A DNA stretch of 64,000 nt from Mycobacterium rhizamassiliense (GTDB taxonomy: Bacteria > Actinomycetota > Actinomycetes > Mycobacteriales > Mycobacteriaceae). The translations under genes and the position numbers were made by a program. Of the stretch, positions 10,400 through 20,425 are shown piece by piece (within the stretch, counting starts at the first letter, position 1; every line of letters begins with the position of its first letter). Below the pieces are notes generated by a model, which worked only from the letters and a program-made list of their open reading frames with translations, was not told the DNA's origin and did no database searches. The DNA lies in NCBI RefSeq assembly GCF_900157375.1, contig NZ_LT721901.1, positions 3,458,315 through 3,522,314 of the forward strand. Reading direction: 5' to 3'.

Positions 10400-12052
10400 A
10401 TGACCACGCCGACGTCGCGGGCGCCCGGGCAAGCCCGGCCACCGAACCCCTGGCACGCGCTGTGGGCGATGATGATCGGCTTTTTCATGATCATGGTCGA
10501 CTCGACCATCGTCGCCATCGCGAACCCGACCATCATGACCGACCTGCACATCGGTTACGGCACCGTCGTGTGGGTGACCAGCGCCTACCTGCTGGGCTAT
10601 GCGGTCGTGCTGATGGTGGCGGGCCGGCTCGGTGACCGGTTCGGCCCGAAGAACCTCTATCTGATCGGCCTGCTGGTGTTCACCCTCGCCTCGATGTGGT
10701 GCGGGCTGTCGGGCAGTGCCGCCATGCTGATCGCCGCCCGGGTGGTGCAGGGCGTCGGCGCCGGGGTGCTGACGCCGCAGACGCTGTCCACCATCACCCG
10801 GATCTTCCCGCCGCAGCGGCGCGGTGTCGCGGTAAGCGTGTGGGGCTCCACCGCCGGGGTCGCCAGCCTGGTGGGACCGCTGGCCGGCGGCGTGTTGGTC
10901 GACGGGCTCGGGTGGGAGTGGATCTTCTTCGTCAACGTCCCCATCGGCATAGCGGGGATCGCGCTGGCGGTATGGCTGGTGCCGGAGCTGCCCACCCAGG
11001 CCCACCGGTTCGACATGATCGGCGTCGCGCTGTCCACGGTCGGCATGTTCTGCATCGTGTTCGGACTGCAAGAGGGTGAGGGCGCGCACTGGCAGCCGTG
11101 GATCTGGGCGCTGATCGTGACGGGGATCGGCTGCATGACTGCCTTTGTCTATTGGCAGTCGGTGAATCCCCGCGAGCCGATGATCCCGCTGCAGATCTTC
11201 GGCGACCGCGACTTCAGCCTGTGCAGCATCGGGGTGGCCGTCACGTCGTTCGCGGCGACCGCGATGATGCTGCCGCTGACGTTCTACACGCAGTCCGTGT
11301 GCGGGTTGTCGCCGACGCGCTCGGCCCTCTTGATCGCGCCGATGGCCGTCGCCAACGGTGTGTTCGCGCCGTTCGTCGGCCGGCTCGTCGATCGTGCCCA
11401 TCCGCGGCCCGTGCTGGGCTTCGGCTTTTCGGTGCTGGCGATCGCCCTGACCTGGCTGTCGTTCGAGATGGCACCTGGCACGCCGATCTGGCGGCTGGCC
11501 TTGCCGTTCTTCGTGGTGGGCGTCGGGATGGCGTTCGTGTGGTCGCCGCTGACGGCCACCGCGACCCGCAACGTGCCGCCGGAGCTGGCCGGGACGGGTT
11601 CCGCGGTGTACAACGCCGTCCGCCAGCTCGGCGCGGTGCTCGGCAGCGCGGGCATGGCCGCGTTCATGACCGGGCGCATCGGCGCCGAGATGCCGCAGTC
11701 GTCCGGCGTGGACGAAGACCGCCTCGGTTTGCAGTTGCCCGCGTTCCTGCGTGAGCCGTTCTCGGCGGCCATGGCGCAGTCGGTGTTGCTGCCCGCGTTC
11801 GTCACGCTGTTCGGCATCGTCGCCGCCCTGTTCCTGCTCGGCGCCGCGCCCTCGGGGCAGCGCCGGGCGGCCGAACCGCCCTCGGACGGTGACGACGCCG
11901 TCGGCGAGGGATATGACGACGACGACTACGTCGAGTTCGTGCTGCGTCGCGAACCCGAGCCAGCGCCCTTCGCGCACAACGGGTTTCACGTCCAGGATGC
12001 GGGCCGGGTTCGTCGGGTCGCCGGCCCCACCCGGCGGTCCCCGCGCATCTAG
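10400..12052 (+). CDS. MFS drug-proton antiporter, DHA2 (EmrB/QacA) family, Rv1250-like
   Basis: A 550-residue integral membrane exporter with about 14 predicted transmembrane segments, the DHA2 layout. Visible motifs are the conserved acidic DSTIV in the first helix, motif [14 protein letters not shown] between helices 2 and 3, RVVQGVGAG in helix 4, and the motif C region [18 protein letters not shown] in helix 5. The C-terminal 70 residues are hydrophilic and acidic, with a run of aspartates (DDDDY). Substrates are unknown; relatives export dyes and antibiotics. The start is ATG 10400 with a GTGGGG upstream. Its TAG stop overlaps the stop of the convergent nuclease-helicase gene by 4 bases within a CTAG. 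Confidence 0.92.
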   Translation: MTTPTSRAPGQARPPNPWHALWAMMIGFFMIMVDSTIVAIANPTIMTDLHIGYGTVVWVTSAYLLGYAVVLMVAGRLGDRFGPKNLYLIGLLVFTLASMWCGLSGSAAMLIAARVVQGVGAGVLTPQTLSTITRIFPPQRRGVAVSVWGSTAGVASLVGPLAGGVLVDGLGWEWIFFVNVPIGIAGIALAVWLVPELPTQAHRFDMIGVALSTVGMFCIVFGLQEGEGAHWQPWIWALIVTGIGCMTAFVYWQSVNPREPMIPLQIFGDRDFSLCSIGVAVTSFAATAMMLPLTFYTQSVCGLSPTRSALLIAPMAVANGVFAPFVGRLVDRAHPRPVLGFGFSVLAIALTWLSFEMAPGTPIWRLALPFFVVGVGMAFVWSPLTATATRNVPPELAGTGSAVYNAVRQLGAVLGSAGMAAFMTGRIGAEMPQSSGVDEDRLGLQLPAFLREPFSAAMAQSVLLPAFVTLFGIVAALFLLGAAPSGQRRAAEPPSDGDDAVGEGYDDDDYVEFVLRREPEPAPFAHNGFHVQDAGRVRRVAGPTRRSPRI

Positions 12053-15000
12053 CCTGCGTCGTCGGTCGAGGTGAGCGCCAGGAAGGCGCCCAGCTCGGTT
12101 AGGCCCGCCGGCGTGCCGGGCAGGTACTCAGTCAGCAATGCCGAGCGCACGATCACGGCCGCGTACTGTGCCCGGGAAACGGCGACGTTGAGCCGGTTCC
12201 GGTTGAGCAGGAACGAGATTCCACGCGGTACTTCGTCGACCGAGGAGGCCGTCATGGAGATGAAGACCACCGGTGCCTGCCCGCCCTGGAATTTGTCGAC
12301 GGTGCCCACCCGCACGTCCTCGAGCCCGGCCGACGCCAACCGCCGGCGCACCAGACCCACCTGCGCGTTGTAGGGCGCCAGCACCAGCACGTCGGCCGCG
12401 GTCAACGGCCGGGTGCCGTGCTCGTCGGTCCAGGAAGATCCGAGTAGCCGCTGAATCTCGGCGACGATCGCGTCGGCCTCCTCGGGGCTGTCGATCGAGT
12501 TGCCTTGATGGTCAACCACATGCACGTGCGCCCCGGGCCGATAACCGTCGAGGCGACGCGCGCCCGCGCGCTCCGTGTGGGAGTGCAGGCGGCCCTCATA
12601 GGACAGCGCCGAGACCGCGGCGCAGACCGCAGGATGCATCCGGTACGAGCGGTCCAGGAAGTAGCCGCGCTCGTCGGGCAGCGTGCGCTGGCCGTCGACG
12701 AGCCACTCCAGGGCGGAGGTGTCGACCTTTTCCGGGTGGGTGCCCTGACTGACCTGCGGCAGCTGCTGGGGGTCCCCGAGCAGCAGCAGGTTGCGCGCGG
12801 CCGGTGCCACGGCGATGGTGTTGGCCAGGCAGAACTGGCCGGCTTCGTCGATCACCAGCAGATCGAGGCTGCCGGGCCGCACGCGGTTGGCGTTGGCGAA
12901 ATCCCAAGCTGTGCCGCCGATCACGCATCCCGCGGTGTCGGCGATGAACGCCGCATATTCGCCGCTGTCGATTTCGCGCCAGCGCGGAGCGTCGTGGTCG
13001 TGCCGCTTCTTGGCGACCCGCCCCGCGTCCAGCCCGGCGTCGATGATCGCGCCCAGCAGGTTCTCCACCGTCGCGTGCGACTGCGCCACCACGCCGACGC
13101 GCCAGCCGCGCTCGGTGACCAGGCGGGTGATCACCGCGGCGGCGGTGTACGTCTTGCCGGTCCCGGGCGGCCCGTGCACGGCCAGATACGACGAGTCGAG
13201 GTCGAGGGCCGCCGCGGTGATGTCGCCGACGGTGTCGCCGCCGTGGGGCAGCGCGGCGCCGCTGCGGGTCCGGGGCGCGCGGCGCAGCAGGATGTCGGCC
13301 ATCGCGTCGCGGGGCACGCTCGGCAACCCGGTGGCCACCGCCGCCGCGGTCGATTCGATCGAATCCCGCAGCGTCGCGGTGGAAACGGGCGGGCCCGGGG
13401 TGAGTGCGAAGGGCAGTTGATGAAACGGCTTGCCGTCGCTGCCCACTCGCTCGGCGATCAGCACGTCGGTCGGCACCGCGGGGTCGTCGACCTCAATGAC
13501 CTCGGCGCGGCCGGCGGCCCGGCGGTCGGGGTTGTCGGTCATGCTCGACGGGGCAGGCGGCTCGTAGAGCGCGAACACCGTCCGCATCAAATCCCCGCGG
13601 GCCAGCGCGCCGCGCAACCGCACCCGCCGCTGCGGCTTTCGGGCCCGCGGCGGCGTGTGCCAATCCTCAAGCAGTGCAACGTCATCAGCGACGAAGACGT
13701 CGGTGTTATCCGCCCACTCCTCGACCGGAAAGTTCAGCCGATCGAAGTGCGCCCACCAGAACGGCTTGTCCTCGCGCCGGTGGTAGCCGCGCGCCGCGGC
13801 CACCAGTGCGACGGCGATCTGCTCGGGCGTGCGGGCGCCGACGGCGACGTCGCCGGCGAACGACGACAGCCGCGCGGCCAGCGCGTCGTGGTCTTCGACC
13901 GCGCCGCCGTCGGAAACCGGTTGGGCGCCAATGGGTGTGACGCCGGACTCCAGGGCACGCACCAGCAGCCAGTTGCGCAGCCCCTGCGTCGACCGGCAGT
14001 CGTAGTGGTTGTAGTCCTCGATCTCCTTGAGCAGCGTCGCGGCCTCGTCGGCGCGGCCGTCGGCCTGCAGCTCGCAGTAGCGGGCGTAGGACGTGATCGA
14101 AGCGGTGGCGGTGGTGACCTCACCGGCGCGCAGCTGGGCCCCCATGTACAGCGGTTCCAGCGCCTTCAGGCTGAACGATTCGGCTCCCGCGCGAATGCTC
14201 TTGCGTACCAACGGATACAGGTCGACCAGCGTGCCGCTGCGCAACAGCTCGTCGACCTCGTCCTCGCCCACCCCGTAGCGCCCGGCCAGTCGCAGCAACG
14301 CCGTCTTCTCGTACGGCGCGTAGTGGTAGATGTGCATGTTGGGCCGTCGCTTGCGGCGCTTTTTCACCATCGCCAGGAAGTCGATCAGGGCCTTGCGCTC
14401 GTCGACCCGGTCGTGCGCCCACAACGGGCTGAAATTCCCCGTGGCATCCAACACCCCGAACAGATACTCCAGGCCCCAGTCGTGCCCATCGGCGGTCCAC
14501 AGCGGATCGCCCTCGAAGTCGAAGAAGAGGTCGCCGGGGTCCGGGTCGGGGAGCAGCGCCAGCGGCTGCGGATCCGCGACCTCGAACTGCGGAGTGCCGG
14601 TGTCGCGTTGCCGGACTTGCAGTCTGGCCTGGGCGGTCAGCTTGCCCAGCGCGCTGGGCGCCATGTCGGCCACGCGTCCGGCGTGGGTCGCCAGGTCCGC
14701 AACCGTGGTGATCCCGGCGTCAATCAGCTTGTCGCGCTGACTGATCCGCATGCCGGCGATCAGCAGCAGGTCGTCGGCGGCCCGCACCTGCTCGTCGCAG
14801 AGCGGGCACCGGAAACAGGCCCGGACGCCGTCGTCCTCCCAGCGCACCGCGGTATCGCGGGCGTAGTGCTCGTCGAGCAGCCGCTGCAGCTGCGCGCGCT
14901 GGGATCGGTATACCGGGATCAGGTCGCCGACGCGATAGGACACGACCGACCCGTCGCCCAGCCGCAGCTCGGCGTCGGGCGCGACCGAGACACCCGCCGC

Positions 15001-15462
15001 GGTCAGCGCATCGGCGTAGGCCGCGAGCTGCAACAGCGCGGTGACCTTGGGGGAGCGGGCCAGCTTGGTGTCGACCAGCCGATACCGCTCGCCGTCGCGG
15101 ACCAGGAAGTCGGCGAATCCGACGAAGCGGCCGTCGAACATGGCGGCCTGGTACACCACCGGCGCGGCCCGTGCGACCGCGCGCCGTGTCGCCTTGGCGG
15201 CCGCCGCCAGCCCGGCCATGCTGTATGCCGGACGGCCGATGATCGCAACCTCGTCGCCGAACTCCGCCCGCAACCGGTCGAGCTCGCGCCGCTCATGCTC
15301 ATCACCCAGAGTCGCGGTGCGCGCGAGGAGTTCGTCCTCCACGGCGACGGCCGGACCACGGCCGAGCTTCGCGTCGAAGTCGCGCAGCAGGGCGTACTCG
15401 CACCGAGCGGCGGCGGCGAGATCCGACGCGCTGTAGACAAGGCTGTCGTCGGTGACGAACAC
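12049..15462 (-). CDS. TM0106-family RecB-like nuclease fused to superfamily 1 helicase (Rv1251c-like)
   Basis: A 1137-residue protein. The N-terminal half is a RecB/Cas4-like PD-(D/E)XK nuclease. The conserved aspartate lies in VGFADFLV, the DxK in VDTKLAR, an early cysteine in RCEYALL and a CFRCPLC cluster near residue 220, the Cys pattern of an iron-sulphur-stabilised nuclease. An RNase H-like block with [10 protein letters not shown] follows. The C-terminal half is an SF1B helicase: Walker [12 protein letters not shown], Walker [27 protein letters not shown] and NVAVSRAQ. It probably acts on DNA or RNA ends in repair, but no defined substrate is known to me. The start is GTG 15462. Its stop overlaps that of the MFS gene. 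Confidence 0.9.
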   Translation of the reverse strand: MFVTDDSLVYSASDLAAAARCEYALLRDFDAKLGRGPAVAVEDELLARTATLGDEHERRELDRLRAEFGDEVAIIGRPAYSMAGLAAAAKATRRAVARAAPVVYQAAMFDGRFVGFADFLVRDGERYRLVDTKLARSPKVTALLQLAAYADALTAAGVSVAPDAELRLGDGSVVSYRVGDLIPVYRSQRAQLQRLLDEHYARDTAVRWEDDGVRACFRCPLCDEQVRAADDLLLIAGMRISQRDKLIDAGITTVADLATHAGRVADMAPSALGKLTAQARLQVRQRDTGTPQFEVADPQPLALLPDPDPGDLFFDFEGDPLWTADGHDWGLEYLFGVLDATGNFSPLWAHDRVDERKALIDFLAMVKKRRKRRPNMHIYHYAPYEKTALLRLAGRYGVGEDEVDELLRSGTLVDLYPLVRKSIRAGAESFSLKALEPLYMGAQLRAGEVTTATASITSYARYCELQADGRADEAATLLKEIEDYNHYDCRSTQGLRNWLLVRALESGVTPIGAQPVSDGGAVEDHDALAARLSSFAGDVAVGARTPEQIAVALVAAARGYHRREDKPFWWAHFDRLNFPVEEWADNTDVFVADDVALLEDWHTPPRARKPQRRVRLRGALARGDLMRTVFALYEPPAPSSMTDNPDRRAAGRAEVIEVDDPAVPTDVLIAERVGSDGKPFHQLPFALTPGPPVSTATLRDSIESTAAAVATGLPSVPRDAMADILLRRAPRTRSGAALPHGGDTVGDITAAALDLDSSYLAVHGPPGTGKTYTAAAVITRLVTERGWRVGVVAQSHATVENLLGAIIDAGLDAGRVAKKRHDHDAPRWREIDSGEYAAFIADTAGCVIGGTAWDFANANRVRPGSLDLLVIDEAGQFCLANTIAVAPAARNLLLLGDPQQLPQVSQGTHPEKVDTSALEWLVDGQRTLPDERGYFLDRSYRMHPAVCAAVSALSYEGRLHSHTERAGARRLDGYRPGAHVHVVDHQGNSIDSPEEADAIVAEIQRLLGSSWTDEHGTRPLTAADVLVLAPYNAQVGLVRRRLASAGLEDVRVGTVDKFQGGQAPVVFISMTASSVDEVPRGISFLLNRNRLNVAVSRAQYAAVIVRSALLTEYLPGTPAGLTELGAFLALTSTDDAG

Positions 15463-15519
15463 AGCAGCAACTGTAGGTGAGGGGTCCGACGTTGCGGCGT
15501 TTCCGCGATGGTGCGCCGC

Positions 15520-16092
15520 TCAGTGGCCCGGGGCGTTGCCGATGAGCTCGACGGCGTTGCCGTTCCAGTGGAAGCGCACGTCGGTGTTGAGGCCGTTGAT
15601 GCCGCTGGGGTAGGTCAATGCCACGGTGTCGCCGGTGGTTTGCGCCGGGTCGATGCCGTTGAAGCCGTAGGTGTCGGGCACGCCCTGCGGGATGAACTGG
15701 CCGAGATGGAACAGCACCGCGCGGGTGGTGGGGTTCACGCCGTTGGTGTTGGCCTTGATGATCACCGCCGACAGCTGGGCGCACTGGCTGTAGTTGCCGG
15801 CCAGCGGCTCGACGTTCCACGGCTGTTGGCTGCGGGGATCGCGGGGCAGCTCGGAGACCACCTTCGCGATGGTCGGCGACGCGAGGTCGATCGCGCACGG
15901 ATCGACGGGCCCGCTGCTGGTCGGGGCGGCCTGCGCCGACGGGGTGGCGGGTGCCGTGATCGAGGCCGTGGCACTCGTCGTCACCTGGGGTGTCTTGGCG
16001 ACCGTGGAATCTCCGGACCCGCAGCCGCTCACGGTGGCGGCGAGCGCGATGGCGAGGATCAGTGGCTGGGCACGGCGGGGAAGCGACCACAC
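15520..16092 (-). CDS. lprE: Lipoprotein LprE-like, DUF3558-type
   Basis: A secreted lipoprotein of about 190 residues. The N-terminus has two arginines, a hydrophobic core and the lipobox VSGC, followed by a Thr/Ala/Pro-rich tether of about 40 residues and a folded domain beginning PCAIDLASPTIAKVV. The domain closely resembles M. tuberculosis LprE, which is surface exposed; the molecular function is unknown. The start is uncertain: GTG 16092 gives the best signal peptide but has no clear ribosome site, and the frame stays open far upstream, opposite deaD, which is a shadow. It diverges from deaD with 72 bases between starts, so both promoters share that gap. Confidence 0.85.
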   Translation of the reverse strand: MWSLPRRAQPLILAIALAATVSGCGSGDSTVAKTPQVTTSATASITAPATPSAQAAPTSSGPVDPCAIDLASPTIAKVVSELPRDPRSQQPWNVEPLAGNYSQCAQLSAVIIKANTNGVNPTTRAVLFHLGQFIPQGVPDTYGFNGIDPAQTTGDTVALTYPSGINGLNTDVRFHWNGNAVELIGNAPGH

Positions 16093-16164
16093 ATCGCGCA
16101 ACCGTACCGGTACCCGCCTCGCCGGTGTGTGCCAGCCGTTCCCTACCACTAAACTCGACACACG

Positions 16165-17904
16165 ATGACCCACCCGGACAGCTCGCCCGCGACGCCCGCT
16201 CCTACGTTTGCCGAGCTGCAGATTCCCGATCCCGTCATGCGGGCGATCGCCGACGTCGGCTACGAGTCGCCGACGGCGATTCAAGCGGCGACGATTCCGG
16301 CGCTGATGGCCGGCTCTGACGTGGTGGGACTGGCGCAGACCGGCACCGGCAAGACGGCGGCGTTCGCCATCCCGATCCTGTCCAAGATCGACGTGACCAG
16401 CAAGGTGACCCAGGCGCTGGTGCTGGCGCCCACCCGCGAGCTGGCCCTGCAGGTCGCCGAGGCGTTCAGCCGCTACGGCGCCCACCTGCCGCAGATCAAC
16501 GTCCTGCCGATCTACGGCGGCTCGTCCTACACCGTGCAGCTGTCCGGGCTGCGGCGGGGCGCCCAGGTGGTGGTCGGTACCCCGGGCCGGGTCATCGACC
16601 ACCTCGAGCGCGGGACGCTCGACCTGTCCCACGTCGACTACCTGGTGCTCGACGAGGCCGACGAGATGCTCACCATGGGCTTCGCCGAAGAGGTCGACCG
16701 CATCCTGAGCGATACCCCGGAATACAAACAGGTGGCGCTGTTCTCGGCGACCATGCCGGCGGCCATCCGCAAGCTCACCACCAAGTACCTGCACGATCCG
16801 CTCGAGGTCAGCTTCAAGGCGAAAACCGCCACGGCCGAGAACATTTCGCAGCGCTACGTCCAGGTCGCCGGTCCGCGCAAGATGGATGCGCTGACTCGGG
16901 TCCTCGAAGTGGAGACGTTCGAGGCGATGATCGTTTTCGTGCGCACCAAGCAGGCGACCGAGGAGGTCGCCGAAAAGCTGCGCGCCCGAGGGTTTTCCGC
17001 CGCGGCCATCAACGGCGACATCGCGCAGGCGCAACGCGAGCGGACCATCGCCGCGCTCAAGGACGGCAGGATCGACATCCTGGTCGCCACCGACGTCGCG
17101 GCCAGGGGATTGGACGTCGAGCGGATATCGCACGTGCTCAACTACGACATCCCGCATGACACCGAGTCCTACGTGCACCGGATCGGGCGCACCGGCAGGG
17201 CCGGGCGTTCGGGAAACGCGCTGCTGTTCGTCTCGCCGCGGGAACGTCACATGCTCAAGGCGATCGAGAAGGCGACCCGGCAGACGCTGACCGAGGTCGA
17301 GCTGCCCAGCGTCGAGGACGTCAACGCCCAACGGGTGGCCAAATTCGCCGATTCCATCACCGACACGCTCGGCGGTGCCGGGATCGAGCTGTTCCGCAGG
17401 CTGGTCGAGGACTACGAGCGCGAGCACGACGTCCCGATGGCCGACATCGCCGCGGCCCTGGCGCTGCAGTCCCGCGATGGCGAGGCGTTCCTGATGTCGC
17501 CGGAACCGCCGCCGCAGCGGCGCGAGCGGTCCGAACGGTCCGAACGGTCCACCGAACGCCGGGAGCATGCCGACAAGTCAAGGGGGACAAAGGCATTCGG
17601 CACATACCGGATCGCCGTCGGCAAGCGGCACAAGATCGGCCCGGGCGCGATCGTCGGTGCCATCGCCAACGAGGGCGGGCTGCATCGCAGCGATTTCGGT
17701 CACATCTCGATCGGGCCGGATTTCTCGCTGGTGGAGTTGCCGGCCAAGCTGCCCGCTGCGACGCTGAAAAGGCTTGAGCACACCCGTATCTCGGGTGTGC
17801 TGATCGACCTTCGGCCGGAACGGTCGGGCGGCAAGCCCGCCGACAAGGCGCGTCGCGGGGCCGAATCCAAGGGCGCCAAGCCGCGCCGGAAGCACGGCGC
17901 ATGA
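16165..17904 (+). CDS. deaD: DEAD-box ATP-dependent RNA helicase
   Basis: A 579-residue cold-shock/ribosome-assembly type RNA helicase. In order: Q motif (YESPTAIQ), Walker A AQTGTGKT, PTRELALQ, GG, TPGRVIDHL, DEAD, SAT, then the second RecA domain with VATDVAARGLD and the arginine-finger motif HRIGRTGRAGRSG. The C-terminus contains a basic, Ser/Glu/Arg-rich linker and a DbpA-type RNA-binding domain (IGPGAIVGAIANEGG, ISGVLIDLRP), which targets such helicases to structured RNA. The linker is encoded by a short 9-base tandem repeat. The last codons overlap the start of the acyltransferase gene by ATGA, so the two are translationally coupled. Confidence 0.96.
   Translation: MTHPDSSPATPAPTFAELQIPDPVMRAIADVGYESPTAIQAATIPALMAGSDVVGLAQTGTGKTAAFAIPILSKIDVTSKVTQALVLAPTRELALQVAEAFSRYGAHLPQINVLPIYGGSSYTVQLSGLRRGAQVVVGTPGRVIDHLERGTLDLSHVDYLVLDEADEMLTMGFAEEVDRILSDTPEYKQVALFSATMPAAIRKLTTKYLHDPLEVSFKAKTATAENISQRYVQVAGPRKMDALTRVLEVETFEAMIVFVRTKQATEEVAEKLRARGFSAAAINGDIAQAQRERTIAALKDGRIDILVATDVAARGLDVERISHVLNYDIPHDTESYVHRIGRTGRAGRSGNALLFVSPRERHMLKAIEKATRQTLTEVELPSVEDVNAQRVAKFADSITDTLGGAGIELFRRLVEDYEREHDVPMADIAAALALQSRDGEAFLMSPEPPPQRRERSERSERSTERREHADKSRGTKAFGTYRIAVGKRHKIGPGAIVGAIANEGGLHRSDFGHISIGPDFSLVELPAKLPAATLKRLEHTRISGVLIDLRPERSGGKPADKARRGAESKGAKPRRKHGA
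17527..17550 (+). repeat. Short tandem repeat within deaD linker
   Basis: A 9-base unit CGGTCCGAA is present twice, followed by a partial third copy (CGGTCC). It encodes the repeated Arg-Ser-Glu of the helicase linker. Unit length is a multiple of three, so changes in copy number would only lengthen or shorten the linker. Confidence 0.8.
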
Positions 17905-19040
17905 CCTTGTCCGAAGAGCAGGACGCCCAGGGCGGCCTGGAGCAGGTCGCTGGCGTGGATCGGGTCGCCTCGCTCACCGGTGTTCGCGCGGTGGCCGCAC
18001 TCCTGGTCGTCGGCACCCACGCGGCCTACACCACCGGCAAGTACACCCACGGCTATTGGGGACTGGTCGGGGCCCGGATGGAGATCGGCGTGCCGATGTT
18101 CTTCGTGCTGTCCGGTTTCCTGTTGTTCCGCCCGTGGGTGAAGGCGACCGTCACCGACGGCCCGCCACCGTCGGTGAGTCGCTATGCGCGGCATCGGATC
18201 CGGCGCATCATGCCGGCCTACGTCATCACCGTGCTGATCGCCTATGTGCTGTACCACTTCCGCGAGGCGGGACCCAATCCCGGGCACACTTGGCTCGGAC
18301 TGGTCCGCAACCTCACGCTGACGCAGATCTACACCGACGGCTACCTCGGCAAGTACCTGCACCAAGGGCTCACCCAGATGTGGAGCCTCGCGGTGGAGGG
18401 GGCCTTCTACGTCACGCTGCCGTTCCTGGCCTACCTGCTGCTCGCGATGATCTGCCGGCGACAATGGCGGCCGAGGGTGTTGGTGGGTTGCCTGCTGGCG
18501 CTGATGTTGATCAGCCCGGGGTGGCTGATCCTGGTGCACACCAATCACTGGTTCCCCGACGGCGCTCGGCTCTGGCTGCCCACCTACCTGGCCTGGTTCC
18601 TGGGCGGCATGCTTCTGACGGTGCTGCAGGCGATGGGAGTGCGCTGCTACGCCTTCGTGGCCATACCGCTGGCGATCGTCAGCTATTTCATCGTCGCCAC
18701 GCCGATCGGGGGCGCGCCCACGACCTCGCCGGCGTCGCTGCCGGAGGCACTGTGGAAGACCGTCTTCTACACCGTGATCGCCACGTTGGCCGTCGCGCCC
18801 CTGGCCCTCGGCGACCGGGGCTGGTATTCGCGGGCGCTGGCCTCCCGGCCGATGGTGTGGCTCGGCGAGATCTCCTACGAGATCTTCCTGATCCACCTGG
18901 TGACAATGGAATTCGCGATGGATTACGTGGTGATGGCCCACGTCTACACCGGCTCCATGTTTTATCTCTACGTCGCGACCCTGGTACTGACGATCCCGCT
19001 CGCCTGGCTGCTACACCGTTTTACCCGGGTGCCCGCCTGA
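17901..19040 (+). CDS. Membrane acyltransferase, acyltransferase-3 family (Rv1254-like)
   Basis: A 379-residue multi-pass membrane protein of the acyltransferase-3 (OafA/NodX-like) family, which moves acyl groups onto exported carbohydrates or lipids. The N-terminal part has the expected LTGVRAVAALLVVGTHAAY, including the conserved His near the membrane face, MEIGVPMFFVLSGFLLFRPW, and the basic RHRIRRIMPAY. MWSLAVEGAFY contains the conserved Glu. About ten hydrophobic segments follow. There is no C-terminal SGNH domain. The acceptor is unknown. Its ATG overlaps the deaD stop by 4 bases, an odd pairing of an RNA helicase and an envelope enzyme that is conserved in the M. tuberculosis order I recall. 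Confidence 0.9.
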   Translation: MTLSEEQDAQGGLEQVAGVDRVASLTGVRAVAALLVVGTHAAYTTGKYTHGYWGLVGARMEIGVPMFFVLSGFLLFRPWVKATVTDGPPPSVSRYARHRIRRIMPAYVITVLIAYVLYHFREAGPNPGHTWLGLVRNLTLTQIYTDGYLGKYLHQGLTQMWSLAVEGAFYVTLPFLAYLLLAMICRRQWRPRVLVGCLLALMLISPGWLILVHTNHWFPDGARLWLPTYLAWFLGGMLLTVLQAMGVRCYAFVAIPLAIVSYFIVATPIGGAPTTSPASLPEALWKTVFYTVIATLAVAPLALGDRGWYSRALASRPMVWLGEISYEIFLIHLVTMEFAMDYVVMAHVYTGSMFYLYVATLVLTIPLAWLLHRFTRVPA

Positions 19041-19060
19041 CCGTTCCCCTCGCCGTGAAG

Positions 19061-19079
19061 ATAGGTTACCCTAACCTAA
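19061..19079 (+). promoter_or_regulatory. Putative IdeR iron box upstream of the siderophore-interacting protein gene
   Basis: The 19 bases ATAGGTTACCCTAACCTAA match the established IdeR/DtxR consensus TTAGGTTAGGCTAACCTAA at 16 of 19 positions, with mismatches at the first base and two central bases. It ends 20 bases before the ATG of the siderophore-interacting protein gene, which has a GAGGGG ribosome site. IdeR with Fe2+ represses such promoters, so the gene should be induced by iron limitation. Confidence 0.85.
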
Positions 19080-19099
19080 CTAGTACAGCGGAGGGGCAC

Positions 19100-19816
19100 A
19101 TGACCGAACACACGGCATCGCGGGGTTGGCAGGGCGCGGTCCTCAAGCTGTTCGGCGCAGGCGAGCACCGGCTCACGGTGACCGGCCGGCGGCAGATCAG
19201 CCCGCACTACCTGAGCCTGAGCTTCGACGGCGGTGGGATGCTCGCGCGTCATTCCGTGCACCCGACGATGTGGATCCGGATGTGGTTTCCCAACGGCGAC
19301 AAGGTGCACCAGCGCGGCTACACGCTGGTCGACCCCGATCCGGCCGCCGACACCTTTGACGTCGAGTTCGCGCTGCACGACGGCGCCGCCTCGCGTTGGG
19401 CGCGCGAGGCTCAACCCGGCGACACCATCGAGGCGACCGTGCTGGGCAGCAGATTCGAGATCCCCGAGCCGGCCCCGGCCGGATACGTCATCGTCGGAGA
19501 CAGCGCCTCGCTGCCGGCGATCAACTCGCTGCTCGCCTCCATCGGTGACGTCCCGGCGCGGGTGTTCCTCGAGGCCGGCCACGACGACGACAAAGACCTG
19601 CCGGTGGTGGTGGGCCCCGACATCACCTGGGTCGACCGCAAGGACGGCGGCCGCGCGTTACTCGAGGCCGTGCGGGCGGCGGCGTTCGACGCCGGCGATC
19701 ACTACGGTTGGGTGGCCTCCGACAATCGCACCACCCGTTCGGTCGCCGGCGTGTTGCGCGACGACTTCGGAATACCACGCAAATCGATTAAGGCGCAGGC
19801 CTATTGGATGGCCTAA
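19100..19816 (+). CDS. Siderophore-interacting protein, FAD-dependent ferric-siderophore reductase
   Basis: A 238-residue cytosolic flavoprotein of the SIP/ViuB family, which reduces ferric iron in imported siderophores and so releases it. The N-terminal FAD-binding barrel shows RGYTLVDPDP, a variant of the RxYT flavin motif, followed by FALHDGAASRWAREAQPGD; the reductase domain begins GYVIVGDSASLPAI. The C-terminus has the tryptophan-rich YGWVASD and the family ending in AYWMA. ATG 19100 follows GAGGGG at 19091-19096. A near-consensus IdeR box lies directly upstream, consistent with iron control. I do not recall this gene at the equivalent M. tuberculosis position between Rv1254 and Rv1255c, so it may be a local insertion or a loss in that lineage. 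Confidence 0.92.
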   Translation: MTEHTASRGWQGAVLKLFGAGEHRLTVTGRRQISPHYLSLSFDGGGMLARHSVHPTMWIRMWFPNGDKVHQRGYTLVDPDPAADTFDVEFALHDGAASRWAREAQPGDTIEATVLGSRFEIPEPAPAGYVIVGDSASLPAINSLLASIGDVPARVFLEAGHDDDKDLPVVVGPDITWVDRKDGGRALLEAVRAAAFDAGDHYGWVASDNRTTRSVAGVLRDDFGIPRKSIKAQAYWMA

Positions 19817-19840
19817 CCGCGAAGGGCGGGGGGCTATCGA

Positions 19841-20425
19841 CTAGCGACGAGCGCTTGCCGGGGCGATGATCGGGACGACAAATTCCTCGATCATCGCCCG
19901 CTCGTCGTTGTCGTCGTGAGCCGGATACATCAGCAGCGAGACGATCACCCGGACCACCCAACGCGCCCGGCGTTCGACGACGGCTGCGTTGTCGTCGGAG
20001 CCAAGCGAGTGCAGGAATGCCGCCGCCAGGGCGGCGATCACGTCGGACTGTTCCGCCAGTTCGCCGGCGACGGGCGGGCGGCTGGTAGCGAACCACGATG
20101 CCAGCGCCGGGTTTTCGCGAACCATCCGCAACGTGACCAGGATGCTCTCGACCAGCCGTTCCTGCGGGCTCTCGATGGCGCCGGTCCGCGCGATGATCTC
20201 GCGGCCGAGCCGGTGGGTCTCCCGGTGCACGTAGGCCGTTCGCAGCGCCTCCCGGTTCTCGAAGTACCGGTACAGCGTCGCGCGGGAACAGCCTGCGGCC
20301 CTGGCTATTTCGTTCATCCCGATCGACGCCTGGTCTCGCTCGGTGTAGAGCCGTTCGGCGGCGTCCAGGATCCGGTCCGCGGCCGCCTCGTTGCGGTGTG
20401 CGGCCAGCCAGTCTTGGCCTGGCAT
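19841..20425 (-). CDS. TetR-family transcriptional regulator (Rv1255c-like)
   Basis: A 194-residue regulator. The N-terminal helix-turn-helix reads IGMNEIARAAGCSRATLYRYFENREAL, the typical TetR recognition helix with LYRYF. The C-terminal two thirds are the helical ligand-binding and dimerisation domain. Its ATG at 20425 overlaps the last base of the cyp130 stop (TGATG), so it is translated from the cyp130 message and probably regulates that operon, perhaps in response to the P450 substrate. The inducer is unknown. It lies downstream of cyp130, so autoregulation would act at the cyp130 promoter near 21670. Confidence 0.93.
   Translation of the reverse strand: MPGQDWLAAHRNEAAADRILDAAERLYTERDQASIGMNEIARAAGCSRATLYRYFENREALRTAYVHRETHRLGREIIARTGAIESPQERLVESILVTLRMVRENPALASWFATSRPPVAGELAEQSDVIAALAAAFLHSLGSDDNAAVVERRARWVVRVIVSLLMYPAHDDNDERAMIEEFVVPIIAPASARR

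Noticed and set aside
12505..15480. 991-codon open frame on the + strand
   Set aside because: It lies opposite the nuclease-helicase, is Gly/Arg/Val/His-rich without motifs, and is an antisense shadow of a high-GC gene.
16093..17568. Upstream extension of the lprE frame
   Set aside because: Runs opposite deaD; the lipobox signal peptide fixes the true start near 16092.
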